From: Dehalococcoidia bacterium | GTDB lineage: Bacteria > Chloroflexota > Dehalococcoidia > UBA2979 | Reading direction: 5' to 3' | DNA length: 17,060 nucleotides | Assembly: GCA_004297315.1 (NCBI GenBank) | Contig: SCTU01000318.1 | Span: 1 to 17,060, forward strand | Position numbers and translations under genes: made by a program | The notes under the pieces: generated by a model | The model's database searches: none | The model's input: the letters and a program-made list of their open reading frames with translations, nothing else | What the model was told of the DNA's origin: nothing | Part shown: one piece after another, positions 1 to 6,925 of the stretch | How the letters are laid out: each line of letters starts with the position of its first letter | Numbering within the stretch: the first letter of the stretch is position 1

Positions 1-403
1 CCTCGCGGCTCGCGAGGGAGACCGTGGCGAGCTGAGTCTTGTCGCCCAGTTCGGAGAGGAAGAACGAGAACGTCACGATGCCGAAGGCGCCCGCCCAGCC
101 GAAGCGCACTCGCTGGTCGTCCTCGTCCAGCGAGTCGCCCCTGATGCTCCACCACGCGAAGCCGAGGAACGACAGCCCGACGAGAACGCGCAACAACGAC
201 TCCGGCAGCACGTCATCGAGCACTCGGCCGGCCGCGACCGAGCCGAGGTGCACCACCAACGTGGCCGCGGCGACGCCCGCCAGGACGGTCCACCATCTGT
301 AGCGCGTCGCGAACCACAGGGCGACGAGTTGCGACTTGTCGCCGAGTTCGGCGATGAAGATCACCAGCGTCGAGAGGGCGAATGCGGACACCGACAACCT
401 CAT
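1..403 (-). CDS. UPF0016/GDT1 family cation (Mn2+) exporter, partial
   Basis: This membrane protein is predicted to export divalent cations, most likely Mn2+, across the cytoplasmic membrane. The family (TMEM165/GDT1; bacterial MneA-type proteins) has about 190 residues with two copies of an E-x-G-D-K-[ST] motif in a two-fold repeat. Both copies are visible: ELGDKSQ near residue 16 and ELGDKTQ near residue 119, each at the end of a hydrophobic helix. An acidic loop (SLDEDDQ) lies between them. About 134 codons are in the window and the C-terminal end is lost at the left edge. The ATG at 403-401 is the only plausible in-frame start; no clear Shine-Dalgarno precedes it. The upstream leader carries a yybP-ykoY (Mn2+) riboswitch, which independently supports the substrate. 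The gene diverges from the nuclease gene at 714. Confidence 0.93.
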   Translation of the reverse strand, partial: MRLSVSAFALSTLVIFIAELGDKSQLVALWFATRYRWWTVLAGVAAATLVVHLGSVAAGRVLDDVLPESLLRVLVGLSFLGFAWWSIRGDSLDEDDQRVRFGWAGAFGIVTFSFFLSELGDKTQLATVSLASRE

Positions 404-484
404 CTCATGAGTGCCGCGGTGTCGGGGGGAGGGAGCGTCCTTGAGACGTCCAGCCCCGAGACACGCAACACGCGTGTTTCCGGG

Positions 485-580
485 CCGAAAGTCTCGTCCG
501 CTGGCTCAGGCCAGCCGTGCCGCCGCCCTCACACTGGAGGAAGTATGTCGACGGACACGCGAGGGACTACTCCCCATCGG
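485..580 (-). promoter_or_regulatory. yybP-ykoY manganese riboswitch
   Basis: Read on the minus strand, this leader contains the two invariant blocks of the yybP-ykoY family: GGGGAGUAG (575-567) and ACGAGACUUU (497-488). The closing helix P1 forms between CCGA (580-577) and UCGG (488-485) and extends through G-U and G-C pairs. GUCCG (556-552) can pair with CGGAC (500-496), and a GGCUGGC/GCCAGC hairpin lies at 516-501. In this family Mn2+ binding bridges the two conserved loops and switches on Mn export genes. The leader ends about 80 bases before the start of the UPF0016 gene, a well-known partner. The expression platform is not resolved: I see no poly-U terminator, so control may be translational. 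A weak TAGTCT -10-like box (594-589) lies just upstream. Confidence 0.88.
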
Positions 581-700
581 TCGCCGTCAGACTACCGGCG
601 GCGTCCCTCAGACGCCAGCCCCTGCGCCGTGCTCTCGACCGGCTGACGTGAGGCGCTACCATCGGGCCCATCGAATAGGCAGCCGCCCGGCGGACTGAAA

Positions 701-714
701 TTGAGGTAACTCAA
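701..714 (+). promoter_or_regulatory. Hairpin over ribosome binding site of the nuclease gene
   Basis: TTGAG (701-705) and CTCAA (710-714) form a perfect 5-bp inverted repeat around GTAA, a GNRA-type tetraloop. The stem contains most of the Shine-Dalgarno GAGGT (703-707) and ends on the A of the ATG at 714. As RNA it could mask the ribosome binding site; as DNA it could be a small operator. The dyad is seen directly; any regulatory role is inference. Confidence 0.4.
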
Positions 715-2549
715 TGGGCGTCGAAGCCCTCACGCACCGAGACGACGGGACACCACACGACCCGACTCTCGATGGCTGGGACGGCTGGGTGAGCGCCTCC
801 GCGACGCGGAACTACGCGCTCCACGATCCAATCCTCGACTGGCTCGACCTCTACGGTGAGGCGAAGGGCTACCAGCCCGACCACGCGCTCCCCGGCTACG
901 ACCCGCGCACGGACTTCCGTGAGTTCCTCTTCGCCCAGGGGCGCGAGTTCGAGGCACGCGTGATCGCACATCTGCAGCGCGAGACCGAGATCCGGACGAT
1001 CACCGACGACCACCTTCAGACGCGGACGTGCGAGGCCGCGGAGGCCACCTTCGCCGCGATGCACGAGGGCGTCCCCGCGCTCTACCAGGGCGTCCTCTGG
1101 GACGCCGAGCATGGCGCCTTCGGCGCGCCCGACCTCCTCGTGCGGGCGGACATCCTCGAGCGCTGGTTCCCTGGCACACTCACCCCGAAGGAACTGGAGA
1201 TGCCCGCGCCGGACCTCGGTGGCCGCTGGCACTACCGGGTCGTCGACGTGAAGTTCTCCACGCTGCACCTGAACGCCGCGGGCAGCGACCTCACCAACGG
1301 TGGCTCGATGCCCGCGTACAAGACGCAGTTGTTCCTCTACAACCGCGCGCTGGGCCGCATCCAGGGCTACGAGCCGCCTGCCACACACCTCATCGGCAGG
1401 TCGTGGGAGCGGACTCAGAAGAAGATTGACTATCGAGGCGACAGCGCGTTCAGCCTCGTTGCCAGCCTTCCGCAGTCCGGCGAGACCGCCCGCAACCGCC
1501 CGACTTCCGCGACGGCGACGGGCGCACTCCACTGGGTGCGCCGCCTGCGTGCCGAGGGTGCGGACTGGCTCGTGACACCAGTCCCTTCGGTGCGCGAACT
1601 CTACCCGGACGCCGGGAACGCCCAGGACGCCCCGTGGCACGCCGCGAAGCGGCAGATCGCGCGCGAGATTGAGGAACTCACGCTGCTCTGGCAGGTCGGC
1701 GTCGAAAAGCGCGAACAGGCGCACGGCAGAGGCATCGTGCGCTGGACCGATCCACGCCTCACGCCCGAGGACGTCGGCATCAAGGCCCCAAGCGCGTACT
1801 ACGCCCCGTTCGCGGCGCTCCTCGACATCAACCGCAGCGCCGACGGCCCGCTGGTGCGTCGGGGCCACCAGACCGACGCCGAGTCTTGGCGGCCCGTCCC
1901 GCTCCTCGAGTTCTTCGCCGACTTCGAGACCTTCGGCGACCTGCGCGACCACTTCGACCGCTTCCCGGAGCGCGGCGGCCAAACGCTGATCTTTATGATC
2001 GGCTGCGGCCACATCGAGGATGGCAAATGGCAGTTCCGCTGCTTCGTCGCCGACGCCGAAACCGAGGAGGCCGAGGCGTGCATGATCGACGCCTGGCTCG
2101 AACACATGGAGAGCGTGCGCGGGCGGCTCGCGCCGGATCTCGATGCACCACGACTCACGCACTGGTCCCGTGCCGAGCCCGTCACGTTCGAGACGGCATA
2201 CAACGCCGCGAAGGCGCGCCACCCGGAGAAGCATTGGCCTTCCCCGAACTGGTTCGACTTCCTCGACGTGATGCGCAAGGATCCGGTGGTGATCCGCGGC
2301 GCGATGGGCTTCGGCCTGAAGGCAGTGGCACGTGCCCTGCACAGCCACGGTCTGATCGAGACGGTCTGGGGAGACGGCCCAACGGATGGCCTCGGCGCCA
2401 TGATGGGCGGCTGGTGGTGCTACGACGAGGCCGTCCGCCGCAGTGTCCCGGTCGCCTCGCTCGACCTGATGAAGGAGATCGTCGCCTACAACGAGGTCGA
2501 CTGCCGTTCGATGCAAGAGGTGGTACACGCGGTGAGGGCGCTGGAGTAG
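714..2549 (+). CDS. TM0106-type RecB-like nuclease fused to RNase H-like exonuclease domain
   Basis: Predicted two-domain cytoplasmic nuclease, 611 residues. The N-terminal part has the RecB/Cas4-like PD-(D/E)XK pattern: GAPD with Asp140, DVK at 178-180, then Gln205 and Tyr209 (QxxxY) after it. The C-terminal part (about 395-611) looks like the DEDD-type RNase H-like domain seen in TM0106/YprB-type proteins: DFETF with Asp403 and Glu405, a middle segment with WFDFLDVM near 513-520, and YNEVDC at 592-597 for the last acidic residues. All core catalytic residues appear intact, so it is probably active on DNA or RNA ends. The ATG at 714 has Shine-Dalgarno GAGGT six bases upstream. It stands alone between a divergent transporter and a terminator, so no partner tells its pathway; DNA repair or nucleic-acid processing is the likely setting. 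The middle (230-390) matches nothing I recognise. Confidence 0.85.
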   Translation: MGVEALTHRDDGTPHDPTLDGWDGWVSASATRNYALHDPILDWLDLYGEAKGYQPDHALPGYDPRTDFREFLFAQGREFEARVIAHLQRETEIRTITDDHLQTRTCEAAEATFAAMHEGVPALYQGVLWDAEHGAFGAPDLLVRADILERWFPGTLTPKELEMPAPDLGGRWHYRVVDVKFSTLHLNAAGSDLTNGGSMPAYKTQLFLYNRALGRIQGYEPPATHLIGRSWERTQKKIDYRGDSAFSLVASLPQSGETARNRPTSATATGALHWVRRLRAEGADWLVTPVPSVRELYPDAGNAQDAPWHAAKRQIAREIEELTLLWQVGVEKREQAHGRGIVRWTDPRLTPEDVGIKAPSAYYAPFAALLDINRSADGPLVRRGHQTDAESWRPVPLLEFFADFETFGDLRDHFDRFPERGGQTLIFMIGCGHIEDGKWQFRCFVADAETEEAEACMIDAWLEHMESVRGRLAPDLDAPRLTHWSRAEPVTFETAYNAAKARHPEKHWPSPNWFDFLDVMRKDPVVIRGAMGFGLKAVARALHSHGLIETVWGDGPTDGLGAMMGGWWCYDEAVRRSVPVASLDLMKEIVAYNEVDCRSMQEVVHAVRALE

Positions 2550-2638
2550 AACCCGCCGCGCCGTTCCCCGAAGTCTGACGACCGTCGCGCCCCCCGCGTT
2601 GATGCCCATGCAACGAACCCGCGGAGAGGAGCGGCGAA

Positions 2639-2737
2639 ATGCCCAAGCGGGGTCAGCACCCACCGACCGACCGAGACCAGCGCCCGCAGGACCGAGCGGG
2701 AACATCAGGTCGCAAAGGGCGGAAGCACACGTGCTAG
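2639..2737 (+). CDS. Candidate tiny basic protein (32 aa), uncertain
   Basis: An ATG at 2639 lies seven bases after a strong Shine-Dalgarno (GAGAGGAG, 2624-2631) and opens a 32-codon frame ending in TAG at 2735-2737. The product is hydrophilic and basic, begins MPKRGQHPP and ends GRKGRKHTC, with no hydrophobic segment. I do not recognise it. The same frame continues beyond the TAG for 33 more charged codons (RTERERFERDQEDARF region) to TGA at 2837-2839. The whole may therefore be a gene of about 65 codons broken by, or read through, an amber codon. The ribosome binding site is the main support; chance is possible in DNA this GC-rich. Confidence 0.3.
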   Translation: MPKRGQHPPTDRDQRPQDRAGTSGRKGRKHTC

Positions 2738-2841
2738 CAACCCTCGCTCCGGACGGAGCGGGAGCGATTCGAACGCGACCAAGAAGACGCGCGATTCTTA
2801 GGGGCGCCCCGGAGTCCTGAGCGAGAATCCGGGGAATGAAA

Positions 2842-2867
2842 CGAGGCGCACCGGCCGGTGCGCCTCG
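2842..2867. terminator. Bidirectional terminator-like stem
   Basis: A perfect 13-bp inverted repeat, CGAGGCGCACCGG followed directly by its complement, lies between two convergent genes. On the minus strand it is followed by TTTCATT, on the plus strand by GGGATTTG, so it fits the minus-strand transcript (SRPBCC gene) better. With no spacer, the loop must come from the innermost bases of the stem. Confidence 0.7.
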
Positions 2868-2890
2868 GGATTTGACCGCAGTCGCGATCC

Positions 2891-3397
2891 CTAGTCGGAG
2901 TCCAACTTACCGACTCCCTGAGTGTGGCCTCCGGGCGCGTCCTCGTTCGCGATCTCGCCGCGCCATGCGCCGGTCTCATGGCCGCCGCGGTCCTCGATGA
3001 ACTCCTTGAAGCGCTTCAGGTCGCCCTCGACCTTGCCTTCCACGATCCCGAGCGCTGAGCCAGCCTGCTCAGCGGCGCCCTTGGGCTCGTAGGACATTTC
3101 GAGGCGGACCTCGGTCTTCCCGTCACCCGCGGGGCGGAAGGCGACGATGCCGGCGTTCATCTCGCCTGACGTCGAGCGCCAGATGATCTTCTGGTCCGGA
3201 ACCTGCTCCTGGATCTCGGCTTCCCACTCCATGTCCCGGCCGCCGATATTGGCGCGCCAGAACAGGTGGCGGTCGTCCAACTGCCGGACTTCCTTCACGC
3301 CCTCCATGAAGCGCGGGAACTCCTCGAACTGTGTCCACTGGTTGTAGACCGAACGAAGCGGCGCTTCGACGACGATCTCTTTCGCTGCTCGAGCCAT
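2891..3397 (-). CDS. SRPBCC family protein (polyketide cyclase/START-like fold)
   Basis: A soluble 168-residue protein of the SRPBCC superfamily, which forms a helix-grip pocket for hydrophobic ligands. The N-terminal stretch typical of the subfamily is visible: EIVVEAPLRSVYNQWTQFEEFPRFMEGVKEVRQLDD (residues 7-42), then WEAEI and IIWRSTSGEMNAGIVAF. This pattern is common in small environmental SRPBCC proteins and coenzyme Q-binding Coq10-like relatives; the ligand cannot be read from sequence. Residues beyond about 140 (GGHETGAWRGEIANED to the end) form a polar tail outside the fold. ATG start at 3397 is preceded by GAGGGGGAG on the minus strand. It lies downstream of, and in the same direction as, the CoA-transferase gene (128-base gap), so it could share a transcript, and it ends just before the terminator at 2842-2867. 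Confidence 0.85.
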   Translation of the reverse strand: MARAAKEIVVEAPLRSVYNQWTQFEEFPRFMEGVKEVRQLDDRHLFWRANIGGRDMEWEAEIQEQVPDQKIIWRSTSGEMNAGIVAFRPAGDGKTEVRLEMSYEPKGAAEQAGSALGIVEGKVEGDLKRFKEFIEDRGGHETGAWRGEIANEDAPGGHTQGVGKLDSD

Positions 3398-3525
3398 CTG
3401 CTCCCCCTCTCATCAGACGCGGTCCGTAGCGGGCCGCCCAGAGAGGTTCCGCCCCGCCGTATGCGAGGCGAATCAACCATGCCGGACGTGCGTATCAAGT
3501 CCGGATCAGTCGCCCAGGGATTTGT

Positions 3526-5814
3526 CTACCGTGCAATCCCCATCGATTCGCGCACGCCGCCCGATGCGATGAGCGCGTCAGCGCGCTCACCGAGGCCGGC
3601 CTCTGCGAGGATCTCGCGGGTCTGGCCGCCGAGTGCAGGCGCAGGGCGCCCCGGGCGCAGCGGCGTCCTCGACAGGCGGGCCGCGGGCCCGATGGTCGTG
3701 ACCATGCCCACGTCGTCATGCTCGCGCGCGATGCTCAGCCCGTGCTCGCGCGCCCACGGGTGGTCCATCAACTCGCGCGTCCCCTGCACCACGCGGTGCA
3801 TCGCGACACCGCGGCGTCCGGCGAGCCGCTTCTCCCACGTCGCGAGTGGCGCGCGCCCGATCCGCTCCTCGAGTGCTGCCTCCAGCGCGGCACCAGAGAG
3901 CGACTCGACACCTGCCAGGCCCTCGACTCGCTCGAGTGCGGACACATCCGGCGCGGCGAGGAATAGCCACACGTCGATCGCCTTGTATGCGCGATGCAGC
4001 GGCTCGCTGCCCGTCACCGCCTGGCCGCACGGCTCGTCCCAGATCTTGCCTGCGTAGTCCTGCATGAACGCCGACTGCAGCAGCGTCGCCGTGTAGGCGA
4101 GCGCGGCGTCGACGTGCTGCCCTTCCCCGGTGCGACGGCGGTGCAGCAGCGCGAGCCCGACGGCGTATGCGCCGAGGAACCCCGTCCCATAGTCGTTCAC
4201 CGCGTATTTCTGCAGTTGCGGCTGGCCGTCGCCGCCAAATCGCTCCTGCATGCCCGTCGCGGCCTGCGCGATCTGCTCGTGCCCGGCCCGGCCAGCAAAC
4301 GGCCCGACGTGGCCGTACGTGTTGAGCGAGGCGTAGACGATGTCCGGCTTCTTCGCCTTGACCTGCTCATAGGAGATGCCGAGTTTCGCGGCGACGTCCT
4401 TGCGGAAGTTTTGCACCACGACGTCCGCGCCCTCGACGAGTTTCCAGAAGGCCTCACGGCCCTCCGGCGTCTTCAGGTCGAGCACGATGCTCCGTTTGCC
4501 GCGGTTGACGTCGCCGTGGAAGGCGAACCCCGGCGGGCGACCGGGCGCCTCAATCTTGATGACGTCCGCGCCGTACTCGGCGAGTGTGCGCCCGCAGGTC
4601 GGGCCGGCGAGCACGATACAAAGGTCGAGGACGCGCACGCCGTCGAGGGCGTTGCGGAGCAGCCCCTCGGGTGGGGCAGGCGCGGCAGGTGCGATCTCGG
4701 GCGTCGCGCTTGCGAGCGCCAGCACCTCGGCGCGGTCGGCGTCGAGCGGCCGTCGCGGGCCGGCGACGGCGCCGGGTGTGAGCGTGAGGCGCGCGGCGAC
4801 GCCGGGCACGCGCGCCTTGCCGAGGATGGGGTCGTCGACCTCCACCACCGTGCTGGAGCCCAGCGCGTGCTCGTGCGTGAGCCACTCGGCGCTCGGCCGG
4901 CACACGGCGCACTCGCCGCCAGCCGCGTTGACGAGGGCTTCCCACTCCGCCGCCGGCCGCGTCTTGAACAGCGCCCGCGCCTCCTCGACCATCTCACGCG
5001 CCGCCTCGGGGTTCTTCGCCAGCCGTTCACGGTCGATCAGGCCGTCGCGCACCCATTGGCCGACACCGGCCGCATCGAGGACCTCCTGGGTCCTGCCGTT
5101 GCCGGTGTGAAACATCACCCAGCGCCCGTCGGCGCACTCGAACTGCGTGGTCAGCGAGACCCCGGCGCCCATCGGAGGCAGATCGCCCTTGTGGACGCGC
5201 AGGCCGTCGTAGCCGATCGCGCCAAACATCCCGTCGAAGAGCGGCACGGTCACGACCTGCCCTACGCCGTCGCGCTCGCGCACACCGAGCGCCATCGCGA
5301 TGGCGACTGCGGCCTGGATCGCGGCGTACGAGGACGGCAGCGGGATCGCGCTGTAGATCGGGCGACCGTTGCTGGGCGTGCCTCCTCGCGCGGCGCGGTA
5401 CATCCCCGCTGCTGCGCCGACCACGCCCTCCCACGCCGCGTAGCCGGCGCGTGGGTCGTCGGCCGCGAAGCCGGGCAGCGAGCAGTAGACCAGGCGCGGG
5501 TTCGCCTCGGTCATCGCCACGGCGCCAAGGCCGAGACGGTCCATCACGCCCGGCCGGAAGTTCTCGACGACCACGTCTCCGCGGGCGATGAGGCCCCGGG
5601 CCGTGCTCAGGCCGCCCTCCGTCTTGAGGTCGAGCGCGATCGAGCGCTTGCCGCGGTTCCAGGTGGCGTTGGCGGGCGTGTCCCAGCGCGGGCCGCCGGG
5701 CGGGTCCACGCGGATCACCTCGGCACCCTGGTCGCCGAGCAACTGGGCTACGAGCGGCCCCGCAATGTACTGGCCGAAGTCGATCACCCGGACGCCATCC
5801 AGCGCACCAGCCAC
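3526..5814 (-). CDS. Fused tandem CaiB/BaiF (class III) CoA-transferase
   Basis: Class III CoA-transferases move CoA between carboxylic acids through an aspartyl-CoA thioester. This 762-residue protein has two such modules in tandem: residues 1-375 (DGVRVIDFGQYIAGPLVAQLLGD) and 385-762 (DGVRVLDLCIVLAGPTCGRTLAEYGADVIKIE), joined by an Ala/Pro linker. Both have the NRGKRSI-DLKT stretch (53-64 and 438-448). In the second half Asp541 (VNDYGTG) is at the catalytic position. The matching site in the first half (IPLPSSY) lacks Asp and has Ser161 in my hand alignment, so only the second half is probably catalytic. The GTG start follows a near-perfect GAGGAGG (5 bases away). Single-module members of about 400 residues normally work as intertwined dimers, so the fusion may be a pseudo-dimer. 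Substrate unknown; fatty acid, bile acid or aromatic acid degradation are possibilities. Confidence 0.93.
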   Translation of the reverse strand: MAGALDGVRVIDFGQYIAGPLVAQLLGDQGAEVIRVDPPGGPRWDTPANATWNRGKRSIALDLKTEGGLSTARGLIARGDVVVENFRPGVMDRLGLGAVAMTEANPRLVYCSLPGFAADDPRAGYAAWEGVVGAAAGMYRAARGGTPSNGRPIYSAIPLPSSYAAIQAAVAIAMALGVRERDGVGQVVTVPLFDGMFGAIGYDGLRVHKGDLPPMGAGVSLTTQFECADGRWVMFHTGNGRTQEVLDAAGVGQWVRDGLIDRERLAKNPEAAREMVEEARALFKTRPAAEWEALVNAAGGECAVCRPSAEWLTHEHALGSSTVVEVDDPILGKARVPGVAARLTLTPGAVAGPRRPLDADRAEVLALASATPEIAPAAPAPPEGLLRNALDGVRVLDLCIVLAGPTCGRTLAEYGADVIKIEAPGRPPGFAFHGDVNRGKRSIVLDLKTPEGREAFWKLVEGADVVVQNFRKDVAAKLGISYEQVKAKKPDIVYASLNTYGHVGPFAGRAGHEQIAQAATGMQERFGGDGQPQLQKYAVNDYGTGFLGAYAVGLALLHRRRTGEGQHVDAALAYTATLLQSAFMQDYAGKIWDEPCGQAVTGSEPLHRAYKAIDVWLFLAAPDVSALERVEGLAGVESLSGAALEAALEERIGRAPLATWEKRLAGRRGVAMHRVVQGTRELMDHPWAREHGLSIAREHDDVGMVTTIGPAARLSRTPLRPGRPAPALGGQTREILAEAGLGERADALIASGGVRESMGIAR

Positions 5815-5970
5815 GACAACCTCCTCGATCGTGGCCGCGTACGGCGGCCAGAGCCCGCGCAGTGTAGAGCGTGGCCGGGTGGAGTCTGCACACCTGGTGC
5901 CTCTGCGAGGCTGAGCAGATCTGAGTGCCGCCTCCCTGCCTAGCGGTCCACGCAGCGGGCAGCGCTCGGT

Positions 5971-5976
5971 TACTAT
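5971..5976 (+). promoter_or_regulatory. Possible -10 box for the amidase gene
   Basis: TACTAT lies 39 bases before the amidase start codon in the GC-rich gap between the divergent genes. It matches the sigma-70 -10 consensus at 5 of 6 positions. The region 17-18 bases upstream has no good -35 box, so this is tentative. Confidence 0.3.
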
Positions 5977-6015
5977 CGGTAGGTCTCTTCACCACGGGGA
6001 CGACCGGAGTGACCG

Positions 6016-6891
6016 ATGCGTCTTCGGCTAATCGCAGGACTGTCAGCGGCCCTCCTGGCGGCCCTCGCGGGATGCAGCGCCAGCAAGATTGATCCGCCCG
6101 CTGCTGGCGCTGGCCCTTCCGAGGCCTCCCCGGCGCCCGAGGTCAATGCGGCGCCGGGGAGCGTGGACACCACGCCGGCCCAGGCCACGCCTGCCCCAGC
6201 CGCGCTCGACGGCAAGTTCGTGGTCACGCTTGACCCGGGCCACGGAGGCGATGAGCCCGGCGCGGCCGGGTACGGCATCGTCGAGAAGGACTCGAACGTC
6301 GACTTCGCACTGCGCGTCGAGCGATATCTCCGCCAGGAAGGCGTCGAAGTGGTGCTCACGCGCCGTGACACCAACCATCCAGCGGGGGTCACGGCGAAGG
6401 GCAACGCCGGGACACGCGCCTCGCTTGCCGAGCGCGTGAAGATCGCGAACGAGGCCAATTCCGACGTCTTTGTCTCGATCCACTCGAACGGATCGCCGAG
6501 CGAGGCGCAGCGTGGCATCGAGGTCTACTGGGAGAGCCGTCGAGAGTTCGCCGCCGCCAACCAGCAACTCGCGCGCACCGTGCTCGACCGAATGATGCAG
6601 GCAACGGAACGGGCGGGCTACAGCGTCCGCGACCGCGGGATCATCGATGCCTCGTGCTGGCGCGGCTTTGGCGGCCGCTGCGTTGGGCTGTACGTGCTCT
6701 CGCCTGCCGGTCAGACCACGCTGCGAGGGAGCCCGCAGGCGAAGGTACCGACGCTCATGCCCGGGGTCCTCGTGGAACTGCTGTTCATCTCGAACCCTGA
6801 TGACGTCGCGATGCTGAAAGACGACGCCGCACGCGACGCGATCGCGCAGGGGCTGGCCTGGGGCATCCTCGACTTCCTCCGGTCGACGTAG
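6016..6891 (+). CDS. N-acetylmuramoyl-L-alanine amidase (Amidase_3), lipoprotein
   Basis: A zinc-dependent amidase that cuts the bond between N-acetylmuramic acid and L-alanine in peptidoglycan, acting outside the membrane. The 291-residue product starts with a lipoprotein signal (MRLRLIAGLSAALLAALAGC, lipobox LAGC, lipidated Cys20), then a Pro/Ala-rich tether to about residue 65. The Amidase_3 domain follows: DPGHGG with zinc ligand His76, Glu90 (GIVEKD), His156 (SIHSNGS), and catalytic Glu254 in VELLFISNP. All four key residues are intact. A stretch with two cysteines (Cys214, Cys222; DASCWRGFGGRC) could form a disulphide after export. ATG start has GGAG seven bases upstream. The gene stands alone, divergent from the CoA-transferase and convergent with the glycosyltransferase; I see no cell-wall-binding repeats, so the lipid anchor probably sets its location. 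Confidence 0.95.
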   Translation: MRLRLIAGLSAALLAALAGCSASKIDPPAAGAGPSEASPAPEVNAAPGSVDTTPAQATPAPAALDGKFVVTLDPGHGGDEPGAAGYGIVEKDSNVDFALRVERYLRQEGVEVVLTRRDTNHPAGVTAKGNAGTRASLAERVKIANEANSDVFVSIHSNGSPSEAQRGIEVYWESRREFAAANQQLARTVLDRMMQATERAGYSVRDRGIIDASCWRGFGGRCVGLYVLSPAGQTTLRGSPQAKVPTLMPGVLVELLFISNPDDVAMLKDDAARDAIAQGLAWGILDFLRST

Positions 6892-6925
6892 TGCGGCACT
6901 GAGAGTCCCGACCCTCGTCCGGCGA

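Larger units (their letters stand above)
2550..2890. other. Intergenic region with dyads
   Basis: This gap separates the nuclease gene from the convergent SRPBCC gene. It holds a candidate tiny ORF (2639-2737), a dyad CGCTCC-GGAC-GGAGCG (2746-2761), the palindrome GGGGCGCCCC (2801-2810), a CCCCGGA/TCCGGGG inverted repeat with a 14-base loop (2807-2834), and the terminator at 2842-2867. No tRNA or known RNA family was recognised. Confidence 0.5.

Noticed and set aside
711..2705. Long open frame (664 codons) on the minus strand opposite the nuclease gene
   Set aside because: The product is Arg/Val/Glu-rich with no recognisable domain, while the plus strand has intact nuclease motifs and a Shine-Dalgarno. 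Long antisense frames are common in high-GC DNA.
2599..2820. 73-codon plus-strand frame in the gap after the nuclease gene
   Set aside because: No Shine-Dalgarno at its start and a composition typical of a random GC-rich frame; the overlapping frame at 2639 has the better ribosome binding site.
2741..2840. tRNA-like string (GTTCGAAT on the minus strand, TTCGAAC on the plus strand)
   Set aside because: A T-loop-like heptamer exists but its stem pairs only three bases, and I found no anticodon arm or acceptor stem.
3470..3498. Promoter for the SRPBCC gene (TTGATA, 17 bases, TGATTC)
   Set aside because: The -35-like box is good but the -10 position matches poorly, and the gene may be co-transcribed with the CoA-transferase gene.
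3994..5943. Long open frame (649 codons) on the plus strand opposite the CoA-transferase gene
   Set aside because: No domain or ribosome binding site; it mirrors the codon structure of the well-supported minus-strand gene.
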